Of a stretch of 64,000 bases of DNA, positions 10,861 to 18,835 are shown piece after piece. The stretch lies in NCBI RefSeq assembly GCF_001720465.1, contig NZ_CP017113.1, positions 2,666,001-2,730,000 of the forward strand. The letters run 5' to 3'. The translations under genes and the position numbers were made by a program. The DNA comes from Porphyrobacter sp. LM 6. GTDB lineage: Bacteria; Pseudomonadota; Alphaproteobacteria; Sphingomonadales; Sphingomonadaceae. The notes under the pieces were generated by a model. The model saw nothing but the letters and a program-made list of their open reading frames with translations. It was not told the origin of the DNA and made no database searches. The number at the start of each line of letters is the position of its first letter. Positions within the stretch are counted from its first letter, which is position 1.

Positions 10861-11033
10861 GCACCGCACGCAACACCGCCGCGCAGGCCGGGATCAGCCT
10901 CGGCACGGCGATCGCGGTCGCGATCAGCTGGAGCGTCAACAAGTCGATCATCTGGGCGATCGTCCACGGCTTCTTCAGCTGGTTCTACGTGATCTACTAC
11001 GCCTTCACCCGTCCGGGTGGCCTCAGCGAATAA
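10857..11033 (+). CDS. Small membrane protein ending the psp operon
   Basis: A 58-aa ORF with GTG start overlapping the previous stop (GTGA). It reads STARNTAAQAGISLGTAIAV, then a strongly hydrophobic stretch rich in aromatic residues (IIWAIVHGFFSWFYVIYYAF) and a short polar end. It has one or two membrane segments. It is not a PspB copy because it lacks the coiled coil. Its place at the end of a fully coupled gene string argues that it is translated; function unknown. Confidence 0.65.
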   Translation: MSTARNTAAQAGISLGTAIAVAISWSVNKSIIWAIVHGFFSWFYVIYYAFTRPGGLSE

Positions 11034-11054
11034 TCCCGCCTTTGCGTTGGCGGC

Positions 11055-11073
11055 GCGCCCCGTTAAAGGGCGC
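11055..11073 (+). other. Hairpin just before the sufE start
   Basis: GCGCCC-cgttaaa-GGGCGC forms a 6-bp stem that ends 4 bp before the sufE ATG and would cover its ribosome binding site. There is no T-tract, so it is not a clear terminator of the psp operon; it could limit sufE translation from read-through RNA. Confidence 0.4.
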
Positions 11074-11076
11074 CCC

Positions 11077-11487
11077 ATGCGCACCCTTTCCGACATTCTC
11101 GAGGAGTACGAATTCCTCGAAGGCGACGAACGCTATGGCCTGCTGATCGAGCTGGGCCGCAGCCTCGAACCCATGCCCGATGCCCTGAAGACCGATGCAA
11201 CGCTGGTGCGCGGCTGTTCGGCCGCCGTGTGGGTCTATCCGGCGGGGACGGACGCGGAAAAGCTGCACTTCCTCGCCGATAGCAATGCCGCGATCACCAA
11301 GGGGATCGTCGCGCTCGTCATCGCCGCGGTGCAGGACAAGCCCGCCGCCGAAGTCGCAAGCATGGACGTGATGGGCGCGCTCGGCCCGTTCGATCTCAAG
11401 AACCAGCTCTCGAGCAACCGCACCCAGGGCGTGCCGAACATGATCGCGCTGGTGAAGGAACACGCTGCCCGCCTTGCTGCGGGGTGA
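11077..11487 (+). CDS. sufE: SufE-family cysteine desulfurase sulfur acceptor
   Basis: A 136-aa SufE. LVRGCSAAVWV places the sulfur-accepting Cys at residue 47, and the following region ends with LSSNRTQGVPNMI, as in the family. It takes persulfide sulfur from the SufS desulfurase and passes it to the SufBCD scaffold for Fe-S cluster assembly. Start 11077 (MRTLSDILEEYEFL) gives the normal SufE N-terminus. No other suf genes are in this window. Fe-S assembly is in demand for LeuC, BchX and BchYZ, also encoded here. Confidence 0.93.
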   Translation: MRTLSDILEEYEFLEGDERYGLLIELGRSLEPMPDALKTDATLVRGCSAAVWVYPAGTDAEKLHFLADSNAAITKGIVALVIAAVQDKPAAEVASMDVMGALGPFDLKNQLSSNRTQGVPNMIALVKEHAARLAAG

Positions 11488-11571
11488 GTGGTTGGCGCGC
11501 GGCTGGCGATAGCGTAGGTTGCGCCGGCAACGGCTGGACGAAGCCAGTCGCCTCCATGGGGGAGAACCGGC

Positions 11572-11952
11572 ATGCTGACCAACGCCAAACCCGTCTGCTT
11601 TGTCCTCGCCGCCGATCTGGCCAAGGCGCGCAGCTTCTATACCGACACCCTCAGCTTGACCGAGACCGGCGAGGATCCCTTCGCGGTCAGCTATGATCTG
11701 GCTGGCACAACCTTGCGACTGACGAAGGTCGAGGGCCATCAGCCAAACCCGCATACGGTGCTCGGCTGGCAGGTTGCGGATATCGAAGCGGAGATCGATG
11801 CGCTGATAGCCAAGGGCGTGGCCTTTGCGGTCTATGAAGGCTTCGGACAAGATGCGCGCGGGATCTGGACCCATCCCGGGTCGGGCGCGAAGATCGCCTG
11901 GTTTCATGACCCCGAGGGCAACAACCTTAGCCTGACCCAGTTCGGCGGCTAG
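11572..11952 (+). CDS. VOC-family (glyoxalase/bleomycin-resistance fold) protein
   Basis: A 126-aa protein of typical single-VOC length. It shows the two-module pattern: CFVLAADLAKARSFYTDTL in the first beta-alpha-beta unit and FHDPEGNNLSLTQF in the last. The second-half motif DPxGN is common in metal-binding members, but the substrate cannot be told. The upstream 84 bp are non-coding; GGGGGAG precedes the ATG as ribosome binding site. It stands alone. Confidence 0.8.
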   Translation: MLTNAKPVCFVLAADLAKARSFYTDTLSLTETGEDPFAVSYDLAGTTLRLTKVEGHQPNPHTVLGWQVADIEAEIDALIAKGVAFAVYEGFGQDARGIWTHPGSGAKIAWFHDPEGNNLSLTQFGG

Positions 11953-11969
11953 GCTTCACTAAGGCCCAT

Positions 11970-11985
11970 TGTTCCACGTGGAACA
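11970..11985. other. parS-like site (perfect 16-bp palindrome)
   Basis: TGTTCCACGTGGAACA is a perfect palindrome and fits the bacterial ParB-binding consensus TGTTNCACGTGNAACA. It is intergenic, between the VOC gene and crtZ. A second site lies at 30922-30937. parS sites cluster near the replication origin in most bacteria. Confidence 0.8.
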
Positions 11986-11995
11986 TGGGGCAAAC

Positions 11996-12038
11996 GGGGT
12001 CTAGAGGGGGTCTAAGGGGGGTCTAGCAGGGGTCTGGC
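11996..12038. repeat. Four G-rich 11-bp tandem repeats beside parS
   Basis: GGGGTCTAga-type units recur with TCT at 12000, 12011, 12022 and 12033, an exact 11-bp period close to one helical turn. The array begins 10 bp after the parS palindrome and ends at the crtZ stop. Function unknown. Confidence 0.6.
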
Positions 12039-12043
12039 GCGGC

Positions 12044-12580
12044 CTAGAGATTGCGGCCGACAACCTCGAAGCCATCGTCCCCGGCGCCCACTGCATCGCG
12101 CACAACGGCCAGGCCCGCTTCCTTCTGCGCCTTCAATTCCGCCTTCAGCTTGGCCGGATCGCGCGCGAAGACGAAGCCGAAGCTGACCCCGCCCTCTTTC
12201 CCGATCGTCGCATGGTGCAGCTTGTGCGCCTGCACCAGCCGCTTGGCGTAGCCCTTGCGCGGCACCCAGCGGAAATAACGCTGATGCACCAGGCCATCAT
12301 GCACCAGCGTGTAGATCACGCCGTAGAGCGAGATGCCGACAGCGAACCACCACAGCCAGTCCCAGTAGAGCGAGCCGTAGATATACATCGCGGCATTGAT
12401 CGAGCCGAACACCACGGCGAACAGATCGTTCTTCTCGAACATATTGTCGTGCGGTTCGTGGTGATCGCGGTGCCAGCCCCAGCCCCAGCCGTGCATGATG
12501 TACTTGTGCGCCACCCAGGCGAACAGCTCCATCCCGATCAACGAGGACATGACGGTCAGGAACACTTCGAGCCAGCTCAT
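12044..12580 (-). CDS. crtZ: Beta-carotene 3-hydroxylase
   Basis: A 178-aa integral membrane non-haem di-iron hydroxylase. The four His clusters are visible: HKYIMH, HRDHHEPH, the HDGLVHQRY region and HKLHH. CrtZ adds 3-hydroxyl groups to beta-ionone rings, turning beta-carotene into zeaxanthin. Its start overlaps the end of crtW (ATGA), so both are coupled. The last ~30 residues are a charged tail not needed for the active site. Confidence 0.95.
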   Translation of the reverse strand: MSWLEVFLTVMSSLIGMELFAWVAHKYIMHGWGWGWHRDHHEPHDNMFEKNDLFAVVFGSINAAMYIYGSLYWDWLWWFAVGISLYGVIYTLVHDGLVHQRYFRWVPRKGYAKRLVQAHKLHHATIGKEGGVSFGFVFARDPAKLKAELKAQKEAGLAVVRDAVGAGDDGFEVVGRNL

Positions 12581-13365
12581 GCGGGCACCTTCTCAGTCAA
12601 TTCTACCTTGCCCACCCCGGCCCGGCGCGCACCGGGTAGCGCCCACCACGGCACGTCGGGGCGACGGTGGTGTTCGAGATGATAGCCGAAATGGAAGCAC
12701 GAGGCGAGGCTTGCGAGCGTGCCGAAATCCTCGCTGCGGGTGTTGTGCCGGTCGGCGAAACCCGTCCCATCCTCGCCCGCTTCATGGCGGTGCGGACGGA
12801 AGGTGCCGAAGTAGAACAGCTGGAGCGAGGAGGCGAGCGCGGGCAGCCCGTAAAGCAGCACGATCTGGATCATGGGAATATCCAGCACCAGCCAGTAAAT
12901 GCCGACCACGGTGTGCACGAACAGGATCGAACGCCAGCCGAAGTAACGCCGGAAAAAGGTCGCATACCAGCGTCCGAAATGCGCCGGATTGTGCTCGTCG
13001 AAATCGGGGTCGCCGGCGTGGCCCGCCAGCTTGTGGTGCGCGAAATGCGCGTCCCTCAGCTGCCGCCATGCAAAGCCCGCATAAAGCGCCAGTAGAACCG
13101 CGCCGATCGCGCCGTTGATTTTGGGATGGCCGGGAACAAGGCTGCCGTGCATCGCATCATGGCATACGATGAACACGCCGACCGAAAGCCAGCATTGCAC
13201 CACTGCAACTGCCAGCGCGAGCGGCCAGTTCGACCACGTCAGTTCGAAGACAAAAATCCCCCAGGCGTGGATGCCGAGCCAGCTTCCGGCAATCGCCAGC
13301 GCCAGCACCAGGCCGACAGCGCGCTGCAAAGACCGCGCGGGCAGGACGAAATGCGGGCTGCTCAT
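12577..13365 (-). CDS. crtW: Beta-carotene 4-ketolase, CrtW type
   Basis: A 262-aa membrane di-iron oxygenase of the fatty-acid-desaturase fold. His motifs are HDAMHG, HFAHHKLAGHAGDPD and HFGYHLEHH. CrtW introduces 4-keto groups into beta-ionone rings; with CrtZ it can give adonixanthin/astaxanthin-type products. Start 13365 (MSSPHFVLPARSL) was chosen over upstream codons because it begins the conserved region. Being apart from the crtCDF cluster, it serves the bicyclic carotenoid branch rather than the spheroidene-type branch. Confidence 0.92.
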   Translation of the reverse strand: MSSPHFVLPARSLQRAVGLVLALAIAGSWLGIHAWGIFVFELTWSNWPLALAVAVVQCWLSVGVFIVCHDAMHGSLVPGHPKINGAIGAVLLALYAGFAWRQLRDAHFAHHKLAGHAGDPDFDEHNPAHFGRWYATFFRRYFGWRSILFVHTVVGIYWLVLDIPMIQIVLLYGLPALASSLQLFYFGTFRPHRHEAGEDGTGFADRHNTRSEDFGTLASLASCFHFGYHLEHHRRPDVPWWALPGARRAGVGKVELTEKVPA

Positions 13366-13490
13366 GCCGGATATACGCACGGAAGGGCCATCCGGTTGCC
13401 TATAAAGGGCAACCGCAAAACGGCAATTGCGTTTGCGACAATGGGTGGATGCGTGCGACGGGACACCCCTGGCACGCACGGGAAGAAGCG

Positions 13491-13516
13491 GGCGCCCGGC
13501 GCGAAGGCCGGGCGCC
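13491..13516. other. Strong 10-bp hairpin between crtW and the subtilisin-like gene
   Basis: GGCGCCCGGC-gcgaag-GCCGGGCGCC. It follows the end of the 13522-14640 gene by a few bases but has no T-tract on either strand, so it may protect or separate transcripts rather than act as a classical terminator. Confidence 0.5.
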
Positions 13517-13521
13517 GCCGA

Positions 13522-14640
13522 TCAGTTCACGATCCCGATCGTATCGGGCTTGCCATCCGGATCGAAGTTGACGATGCCGCCATTGCCGACCGGCCCCTGC
13601 AGCAGGATTCCGGCGAGGTGCGGCGTTGCCATCGAGGTCCCCGAGATGGTGTTGTAGGTGCTGCCGATCCAGGTCGACTTGATCGACGAACCGGGCTCGG
13701 CGAAATCGATCGGCGGATTGCCGTAATTCGAGAAGCTCGACCAGCTGTCACCATTGGCGAACGAGGACACCGTGTAGACATTGGTGCCGTTGGCGCGGGC
13801 GGGCGAATAGTTGGCCGCGTTGGCCGAGCTGTTGCCCGCAGCAACCGCAAAGCGCACGCCCGTCGCCGCAGCGTTGATCACCGCCGTATCGAGCGCCGAA
13901 CTCACGCCGCCGCCAAGGCTCATGTTGGCGACATCGCCCGCGCGGCCGTTCTGCGCGACGTAATCGACACCCGCGATCACGCCCGAATTGCTGCCCGAAC
14001 CGCGCCGGTCGAGCACGCGGACCGCGACCACTCTGGCGCCAGGTGCGACACCGACGACACCGATCGTGTTGTTGATCGCTGCGATCGTGCCGGCAACGTG
14101 CGTGCCGTGGCCGTTCGCATCATTGGGCGAGGTGTCGGTCAGGAAGCTGCGCGAACGTGCGGTGTCGACGTTGAGATCGGGATGATCGAGCTGGATTCCG
14201 CTATCGATCACCCACGCGGTCGCAAAGGTGCCGGCCGCGCCGCCGCGCACGCGGGTGATGCCCCAGGGCACTTCCTGCGGCGGCTGGGTGGTGGTCCCGC
14301 CGCCCGGCTTGCCGCCCTTGGTCTGGATCGCGGTGACGACCTGATCCTGCTCGCAATAGCGGATCGAGGGGTTCTTCGCGCGCATATTGGCAATGCCCTG
14401 CGCCGAGGCCCGCACCGAAAAGCCGCGCAGGGCCTTGGTGTAGACATGGCCGACCTGACCCGTTGCCGCCTGCGCCGCGCCGCGCGCTGCGGCAGGAACG
14501 CGGTCCGCCGTCACGCTCGCATCGAAGACGCAGATATAGGCGTCGGGAATCTTGTCGCCCGCGCGTTGCGCGCTCGCCGGCACTGCGAGTGCGGCGATGG
14601 GCAGGACTGCGAGAATGGAAAACGGCTTCATGCCAATCAT
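13522..14640 (-). CDS. Secreted S8-family (subtilisin-like) serine protease
   Basis: A 372-aa preproprotease. It has a signal peptide (about 1-24, ending PASAQ), then an inhibitor-I9-like propeptide (about 30-110). The catalytic domain has the full triad: Asp in AWVIDSGIQLDHPD, His in NGHGTHVAGT and Ser in SGTSMATPHLAG; the oxyanion Asn lies in AVAAGNSS. ATG 14640 follows an AAGGGGG ribosome binding site. It is exported and probably degrades protein outside the cytoplasm. Monocistronic. Confidence 0.93.
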   Translation of the reverse strand: MIGMKPFSILAVLPIAALAVPASAQRAGDKIPDAYICVFDASVTADRVPAAARGAAQAATGQVGHVYTKALRGFSVRASAQGIANMRAKNPSIRYCEQDQVVTAIQTKGGKPGGGTTTQPPQEVPWGITRVRGGAAGTFATAWVIDSGIQLDHPDLNVDTARSRSFLTDTSPNDANGHGTHVAGTIAAINNTIGVVGVAPGARVVAVRVLDRRGSGSNSGVIAGVDYVAQNGRAGDVANMSLGGGVSSALDTAVINAAATGVRFAVAAGNSSANAANYSPARANGTNVYTVSSFANGDSWSSFSNYGNPPIDFAEPGSSIKSTWIGSTYNTISGTSMATPHLAGILLQGPVGNGGIVNFDPDGKPDTIGIVN

Positions 14641-14905
14641 GTGCGAAACCCCCTTGGATTGCTGCGCCTCTCCCTTGGGCGCGATGGCGGGAGGCTATCG
14701 CGTGTCGCGGGCGGAATCGAGCGGAAACTATCCCCAACGGAAGTTCACCATAAGAATTGAAGTTGTTGATACCGGTGCGCGCCCAAGGTCATCGGTGCGA
14801 AGGGACAACTCAGCGCTTGCGCTTTGTGGCAGCGCGGTGGATTGTAGCGGTGAACATGATGTTGCTCTTGAAATCCGGAAATGTGACGCCTTGAAACCCG
14901 ATGTG

Positions 14906-15946
14906 ATGACCGACCGGCCGATGACCGCCGGCGGTGAGACTGCCGCGATCGATCCCCGCAGACTTGCCTATGCGCTGGTGCCCTTCACCAAGGTGCGAAC
15001 CGCGCGCAGCGTGTGGGAAGTGGCGGCGACGCTGGCGCCCTTTGCCGCGCTGGTGCTGGCGATGCTGTTCGCGCTTTCGTACGGTTACATGATCGCGCTG
15101 GCGCTCGTCCCGGTGGCGGGGTTGCTGCTGCTGAGGGCCTTCATCATCCAGCATGACTGCGGGCACGGGGCGTTCCTCAACAAGCGGGCGAGCAATGATT
15201 GGCTCGGCCGGGCGCTCGGGGTGCTGACCTTTACGCCCTATGATTGCTGGCGCCGGTCGCACACGCTGCACCATGCCAACACCGGCAATCTCGACGCGCG
15301 CGGGTTCGGCGATGTCGATACGCTGACGGTGAAGGAATTCCAGTCGCTCGGCTGGCTCCAGCGCCTGTTCTACCGCGCCTACCGCCATCCGGTGGTGCTG
15401 TTCGGCATCGGTCCGGCCTATCTCTTCCTGCTGCGCCACCGCCTGCCGATCGGACTGATGAAGGAAGGCACGCAGTACTGGGTCAGCGCGATCGGGACCA
15501 ACCTTGCGACCGCCGCCGTTCTGGCGTTGCTGATGCTGGCTTTCGGGATCGGCAACACGCTGCTGGTTGTCATCCCCACCATCCTGATCGCCGCGTCGAC
15601 GGGCGTGTGGCTGTTCTACATCCAGCACCAGTTCGAACACGCGCACTGGGACAAGCGCGAGAACTGGGAGTTCCACGATGCGGCGCTCAAGGGCAGCTCG
15701 CACCTCGATCTGCCCCAGCCGCTGCGTTGGTTCACCGGCAATATCGGGATGCACCATGTGCACCACCTCGCCAGCCGCATTCCGTTCTACCGCTTGCCGA
15801 AGGTGCTCGCGGCCTTTCCGGAGCTGCACAGCCTCAACCGCTTCACCATCGCGCAGACGTTCCGGCCCCTGACACTCGCCCTGTGGGACGAGGATCAGCG
15901 GCGGCTTGTCTCGTTCCGCGAGGCCGCCCGCCGCGCGGCATCGTGA
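14906..15946 (+). CDS. Membrane fatty acid desaturase
   Basis: A 346-aa protein with the three His boxes of membrane desaturases: HDCGHG (about residue 85), HTLHH (about 120) and HHVHH (about 285), separated by pairs of membrane helices. It probably introduces a double bond into acyl lipids; similarity to omega-6/DesA-type enzymes cannot be resolved by eye. Start 14906 (MTDRPMTAGGE) was chosen; the long upstream in-frame extension is antisense to the protease signal region and not credible. The region 14641-14905 shows no other gene. Confidence 0.85.
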   Translation: MTDRPMTAGGETAAIDPRRLAYALVPFTKVRTARSVWEVAATLAPFAALVLAMLFALSYGYMIALALVPVAGLLLLRAFIIQHDCGHGAFLNKRASNDWLGRALGVLTFTPYDCWRRSHTLHHANTGNLDARGFGDVDTLTVKEFQSLGWLQRLFYRAYRHPVVLFGIGPAYLFLLRHRLPIGLMKEGTQYWVSAIGTNLATAAVLALLMLAFGIGNTLLVVIPTILIAASTGVWLFYIQHQFEHAHWDKRENWEFHDAALKGSSHLDLPQPLRWFTGNIGMHHVHHLASRIPFYRLPKVLAAFPELHSLNRFTIAQTFRPLTLALWDEDQRRLVSFREAARRAAS

Positions 15947-15982
15947 TGCGGGGTTAAACCGGGGGCGCGGCGCCCGGGTGCT

Positions 15983-16399
15983 TCACTCCCCCTTGGGGAA
16001 GAAGAATTCGCGCAGGTGTTCGCCGATGCGCGCCGGGCGCAGGGTTTCGGCATCGATGCAGCACCAGCTCGATTGCACTTCGGCCAGCACCTCTTCGCCG
16101 CGCTTGATGAGCGTCGAATAGAACGCGCGGGCGCCGTTGAAGCTTTCGAGCACGGTCTGCGCGATCACGTCGTCTTCGAGGAAGGCGGGCTTGCGGTAGG
16201 TGATCTCGTGCTTCAGCGCGACCCACGCCTTGGCCGCCACTTCCTCGGCCGGGGCCAGCTTGTTCCAGTGCGCCAGCACCGCATCCTGCACCCAGTTGAG
16301 ATAGCGGGCGTTATTGACGTGCCCCATGAAATCGATGTCGGCCGCTACGACCTTGATCGGATGGAGAAACGCCGAAGCGGGAGGAGTGGTTGCTGACAT
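15983..16399 (-). CDS. Acyl-CoA thioesterase (4HBT hot-dog fold)
   Basis: A 138-aa protein with the YbgC/4HBT signature DIDFMGHVNNARYLNWVQ near residue 21, where the Asp and the HxNN segment form the active site. It probably hydrolyses acyl-CoA thioesters, and the length is normal for the family. It is convergent with the desaturase and divergent from leuC; the 142-bp gap to leuC holds an A/T-rich stretch that may contain the promoters. Confidence 0.88.
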   Translation of the reverse strand: MSATTPPASAFLHPIKVVAADIDFMGHVNNARYLNWVQDAVLAHWNKLAPAEEVAAKAWVALKHEITYRKPAFLEDDVIAQTVLESFNGARAFYSTLIKRGEEVLAEVQSSWCCIDAETLRPARIGEHLREFFFPKGE

Positions 16400-16541
16400 G
16401 GGTGTAAGCTAGCGCACAATTGTTACAATTTCCACCTCTGTTCTGCGGGAAATCGCCGCAATCTTGCCACGGCTCGCGGAACAGGATTATGGGCGTGTCG
16501 TTTCAGCCGCACTCCCCCTCCTCCAATCGATGGAACCGATC

Positions 16542-17972
16542 ATGGCGAGCCGCCCCCGCACCCTCTACGAAAAGATCTGGGACGCGCATGTCGTGGAGAC
16601 CCGCGATGACGGGACGGCGCTGATCTATATCGACCGCCATCTGGTGCACGAAGTCACCAGCCCGCAAGCGTTCGAGGCGCTCAAGGTCGCCGGTCGTCCG
16701 GTGCGCCGCCCGGAACTGACGCTCGCCGTGCCCGATCACAACCTGCCCACCACCGCGCGGGTGGATGCCAGCGGCAAGCCCGTCCCCATCGCCGATCCCG
16801 AAAGCGCAGCGCAGCTCGCCGCGCTCGAAGTCAACGCCCCCGCCTTCGGCATCCGCTACATTCCCGCGACCGCCAAGGAGCAGGGGATCGTCCATGTGGT
16901 CGGCCCCGAGCAGGGCTTCTCGCTGCCCGGCACCACCATCGTCTGCGGCGATTCGCACACCGCCTGCCACGGCGGCCTCGGCGCACTCGCCTTCGGCATC
17001 GGGACGAGCGAGGTCGAGCACGTGCTCGCCACGCAAACCCTGCTGCTCCAGCAGTCAAAGCCGATGGAAGTGCGCGTCGAGGGCGATCTCGGCCCCGGCG
17101 TCAGCGCCAAGGATCTGATCCTCCACATCATCGGCCGCATCGGCGCGGCAGGCGGCAGCGGTTATGTGATCGAATATCGCGGCCGCGTGTTCGAGGCGAT
17201 GACCATCGAGGAGCGCCTCACGGTCTGCAACATGAGCATCGAGGCAGGCGCACGCGCCGGCCTGATCGCGCCGGACGACACCACCTTCGCCTATCTCAAG
17301 GGCCGCCCGATGGCGCCCAAGGGTGCCGAGTGGGATGCGGCGGTTGCTTACTGGCGCACGCTTCATTCGGACGAAGGCGCGGTCTTCGCCAAGTCGGTGA
17401 CGATCAACGCCGCCGATGTCGAACCCAGCGTCACCTGGGGCACCAGCCCTGAAGACGTGGTGCCGATTGGCGGACGCGTGCCTGCGCCGGAGGATTTCGC
17501 CGACGAAAGCAAGCGCGTCGCCGCACAGAAATCGCTCGATTACATGGGCCTCACCCCCGGCATGGCGATGACCGAGGTCGCAATCGAAAACGTCTTCATC
17601 GGCAGCTGCACCAACAGCCGCATCGAAGACCTGCGCGCCGCCGCTGCGGTGCTGAAGGGTCGTCACAAGGCCGACAACGTGCGCTGGGCGATCGTCGTCC
17701 CCGGGTCGGGTCTGGTGAAGGCGCAGGCCGAGGAAGAAGGCCTCGACAAGGTGTTCATCGAGGCTGGCTTCGAATGGCGCGAGCCGGGCTGTTCGGCATG
17801 CCTCGGCATGAACCCCGACAAGGTGCCGCCGGGCGAACGCTGCGCCTCGACCAGCAACCGCAACTTCGTCGGCCGACAAGGCCCGGGTGCGCGCACCCAC
17901 CTCGTCAGCCCCGCAATGGCCGCCGCCGCCGCTGTGACGGGGCGGCTCGCCGACGTGCGCGAACTCGTTTGA
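16542..17972 (+). CDS. leuC: 3-isopropylmalate dehydratase large subunit
   Basis: A 476-aa aconitase-family enzyme of normal LeuC length. The [4Fe-4S] ligands are Cys356 in GSCTNSR and Cys417/Cys420 in GCSACLGMN. Other hallmarks are VPDHNLPTT and [10 protein letters not shown]. With LeuD it isomerises 2-isopropylmalate to 3-isopropylmalate in leucine synthesis. Start 16542 ([13 protein letters not shown]) was preferred to upstream codons on family N-terminus. leuD follows after a short gene for a membrane peptide. Confidence 0.97.
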   Translation: MASRPRTLYEKIWDAHVVETRDDGTALIYIDRHLVHEVTSPQAFEALKVAGRPVRRPELTLAVPDHNLPTTARVDASGKPVPIADPESAAQLAALEVNAPAFGIRYIPATAKEQGIVHVVGPEQGFSLPGTTIVCGDSHTACHGGLGALAFGIGTSEVEHVLATQTLLLQQSKPMEVRVEGDLGPGVSAKDLILHIIGRIGAAGGSGYVIEYRGRVFEAMTIEERLTVCNMSIEAGARAGLIAPDDTTFAYLKGRPMAPKGAEWDAAVAYWRTLHSDEGAVFAKSVTINAADVEPSVTWGTSPEDVVPIGGRVPAPEDFADESKRVAAQKSLDYMGLTPGMAMTEVAIENVFIGSCTNSRIEDLRAAAAVLKGRHKADNVRWAIVVPGSGLVKAQAEEEGLDKVFIEAGFEWREPGCSACLGMNPDKVPPGERCASTSNRNFVGRQGPGARTHLVSPAMAAAAAVTGRLADVRELV

Positions 17973-18018
17973 CGCCTCCCCCTTGAAACCACCCCCGGCA
18001 AGGCGCATTGATCCAGCC

Positions 18019-18195
18019 ATGACTGACAAGCCCAAGAACAACACCGCCCGCAACGCCGCGATTGCCGCTGCGGGTGCCATCGGATCAGCTGCGATTGCTG
18101 CGGCGCTGCTCTATGCAGGCAAGCGCAAGAAGAAGGCTGAAGACACCGCCGAGCCCGGCCCGATCCCCTCGGGCGAGCCGCCCCAGACTGACTGA
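18019..18195 (+). CDS. Small single-helix membrane protein between leuC and leuD
   Basis: A 58-aa ORF: polar Lys/Asn-rich start (MTDKPKNNTARN), an Ala/Gly-rich hydrophobic helix (about 13-33), then AGKRKKKAED and a Pro/Gly tail. It lies 46 bp after leuC and 12 bp before leuD in the same direction, so it is co-transcribed. No family is recognised; a role in leucine synthesis is not implied by its sequence. Confidence 0.6.
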   Translation: MTDKPKNNTARNAAIAAAGAIGSAAIAAALLYAGKRKKKAEDTAEPGPIPSGEPPQTD

Positions 18196-18207
18196 GGACC
18201 AATCCCG

Positions 18208-18810
18208 ATGCAGCCCCTTACCCGCGTCGAAGGCCGCGCCATCCCGCTCGGCCTCAAGAATGTCGATACCGACATCATCATCCCGGCCAAGTGGCTCAAG
18301 ACCATCAGCCGTGAAGGCCTTGGCGCCGGCGCATTCGAGGTGCTGCGCGCGGAACCGGGCAATGTTTTCGACGATCCCGCCTACAAGGGCGCGCCGATCC
18401 TGATCGCGGGCGACAATTATGGCTGCGGTTCGAGCCGCGAACACGCGGCGTGGGCGATGCTCGATCTCGGTATCCGCGTGGTCATCGCGCCAAGCTTTTC
18501 CGACATCCATTCGGGTAACGCCGTGAAGAACGGGATCCTGCCGGTGGTGCTGCCGCAGGAAGCGGTCGACCGGCTTATGGAGGTGGCGCGCGAAGGGCTC
18601 GAGATCACCGTCGATCTCGAAGCGCAGACCGTCACCACCCCCTATCAGGATCGCTTCACCTTCAATCTCGATCCGTTCCGGCGGCATTGCCTGCTGAACG
18701 GCCTCGATGAAGTCGGCCTGACAATGGCGCGGGGCGAGGCGATCGGTGGCTACGAAGCCGCGCGCACGGCTGCCCAGCCGTGGCTGATGCGCGGCACCGA
18801 GGCCGCCTGA
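18208..18810 (+). CDS. leuD: 3-isopropylmalate dehydratase small subunit
   Basis: A 200-aa protein with the LeuD swivel-domain motifs: [15 protein letters not shown] near residue 20, [15 protein letters not shown] (about 70-84), and [17 protein letters not shown]. It forms the active heterodimer with LeuC. The normal length and position downstream of leuC support the assignment. It is followed by an oxidoreductase gene after 25 bp, which may be part of the same transcript. Confidence 0.97.
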   Translation: MQPLTRVEGRAIPLGLKNVDTDIIIPAKWLKTISREGLGAGAFEVLRAEPGNVFDDPAYKGAPILIAGDNYGCGSSREHAAWAMLDLGIRVVIAPSFSDIHSGNAVKNGILPVVLPQEAVDRLMEVAREGLEITVDLEAQTVTTPYQDRFTFNLDPFRRHCLLNGLDEVGLTMARGEAIGGYEAARTAAQPWLMRGTEAA

Positions 18811-18835
18811 CACAGATTACTTGGGAGAGGACACA

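Noticed and set aside
11996..12038. CRISPR-like array
   Set aside because: Units are 11 bp with no unique spacers; no cas genes in the window.
13491..13516. Rho-independent terminator of the subtilisin-like gene
   Set aside because: Strong stem but no T-tract on either strand; kept only as a hairpin.
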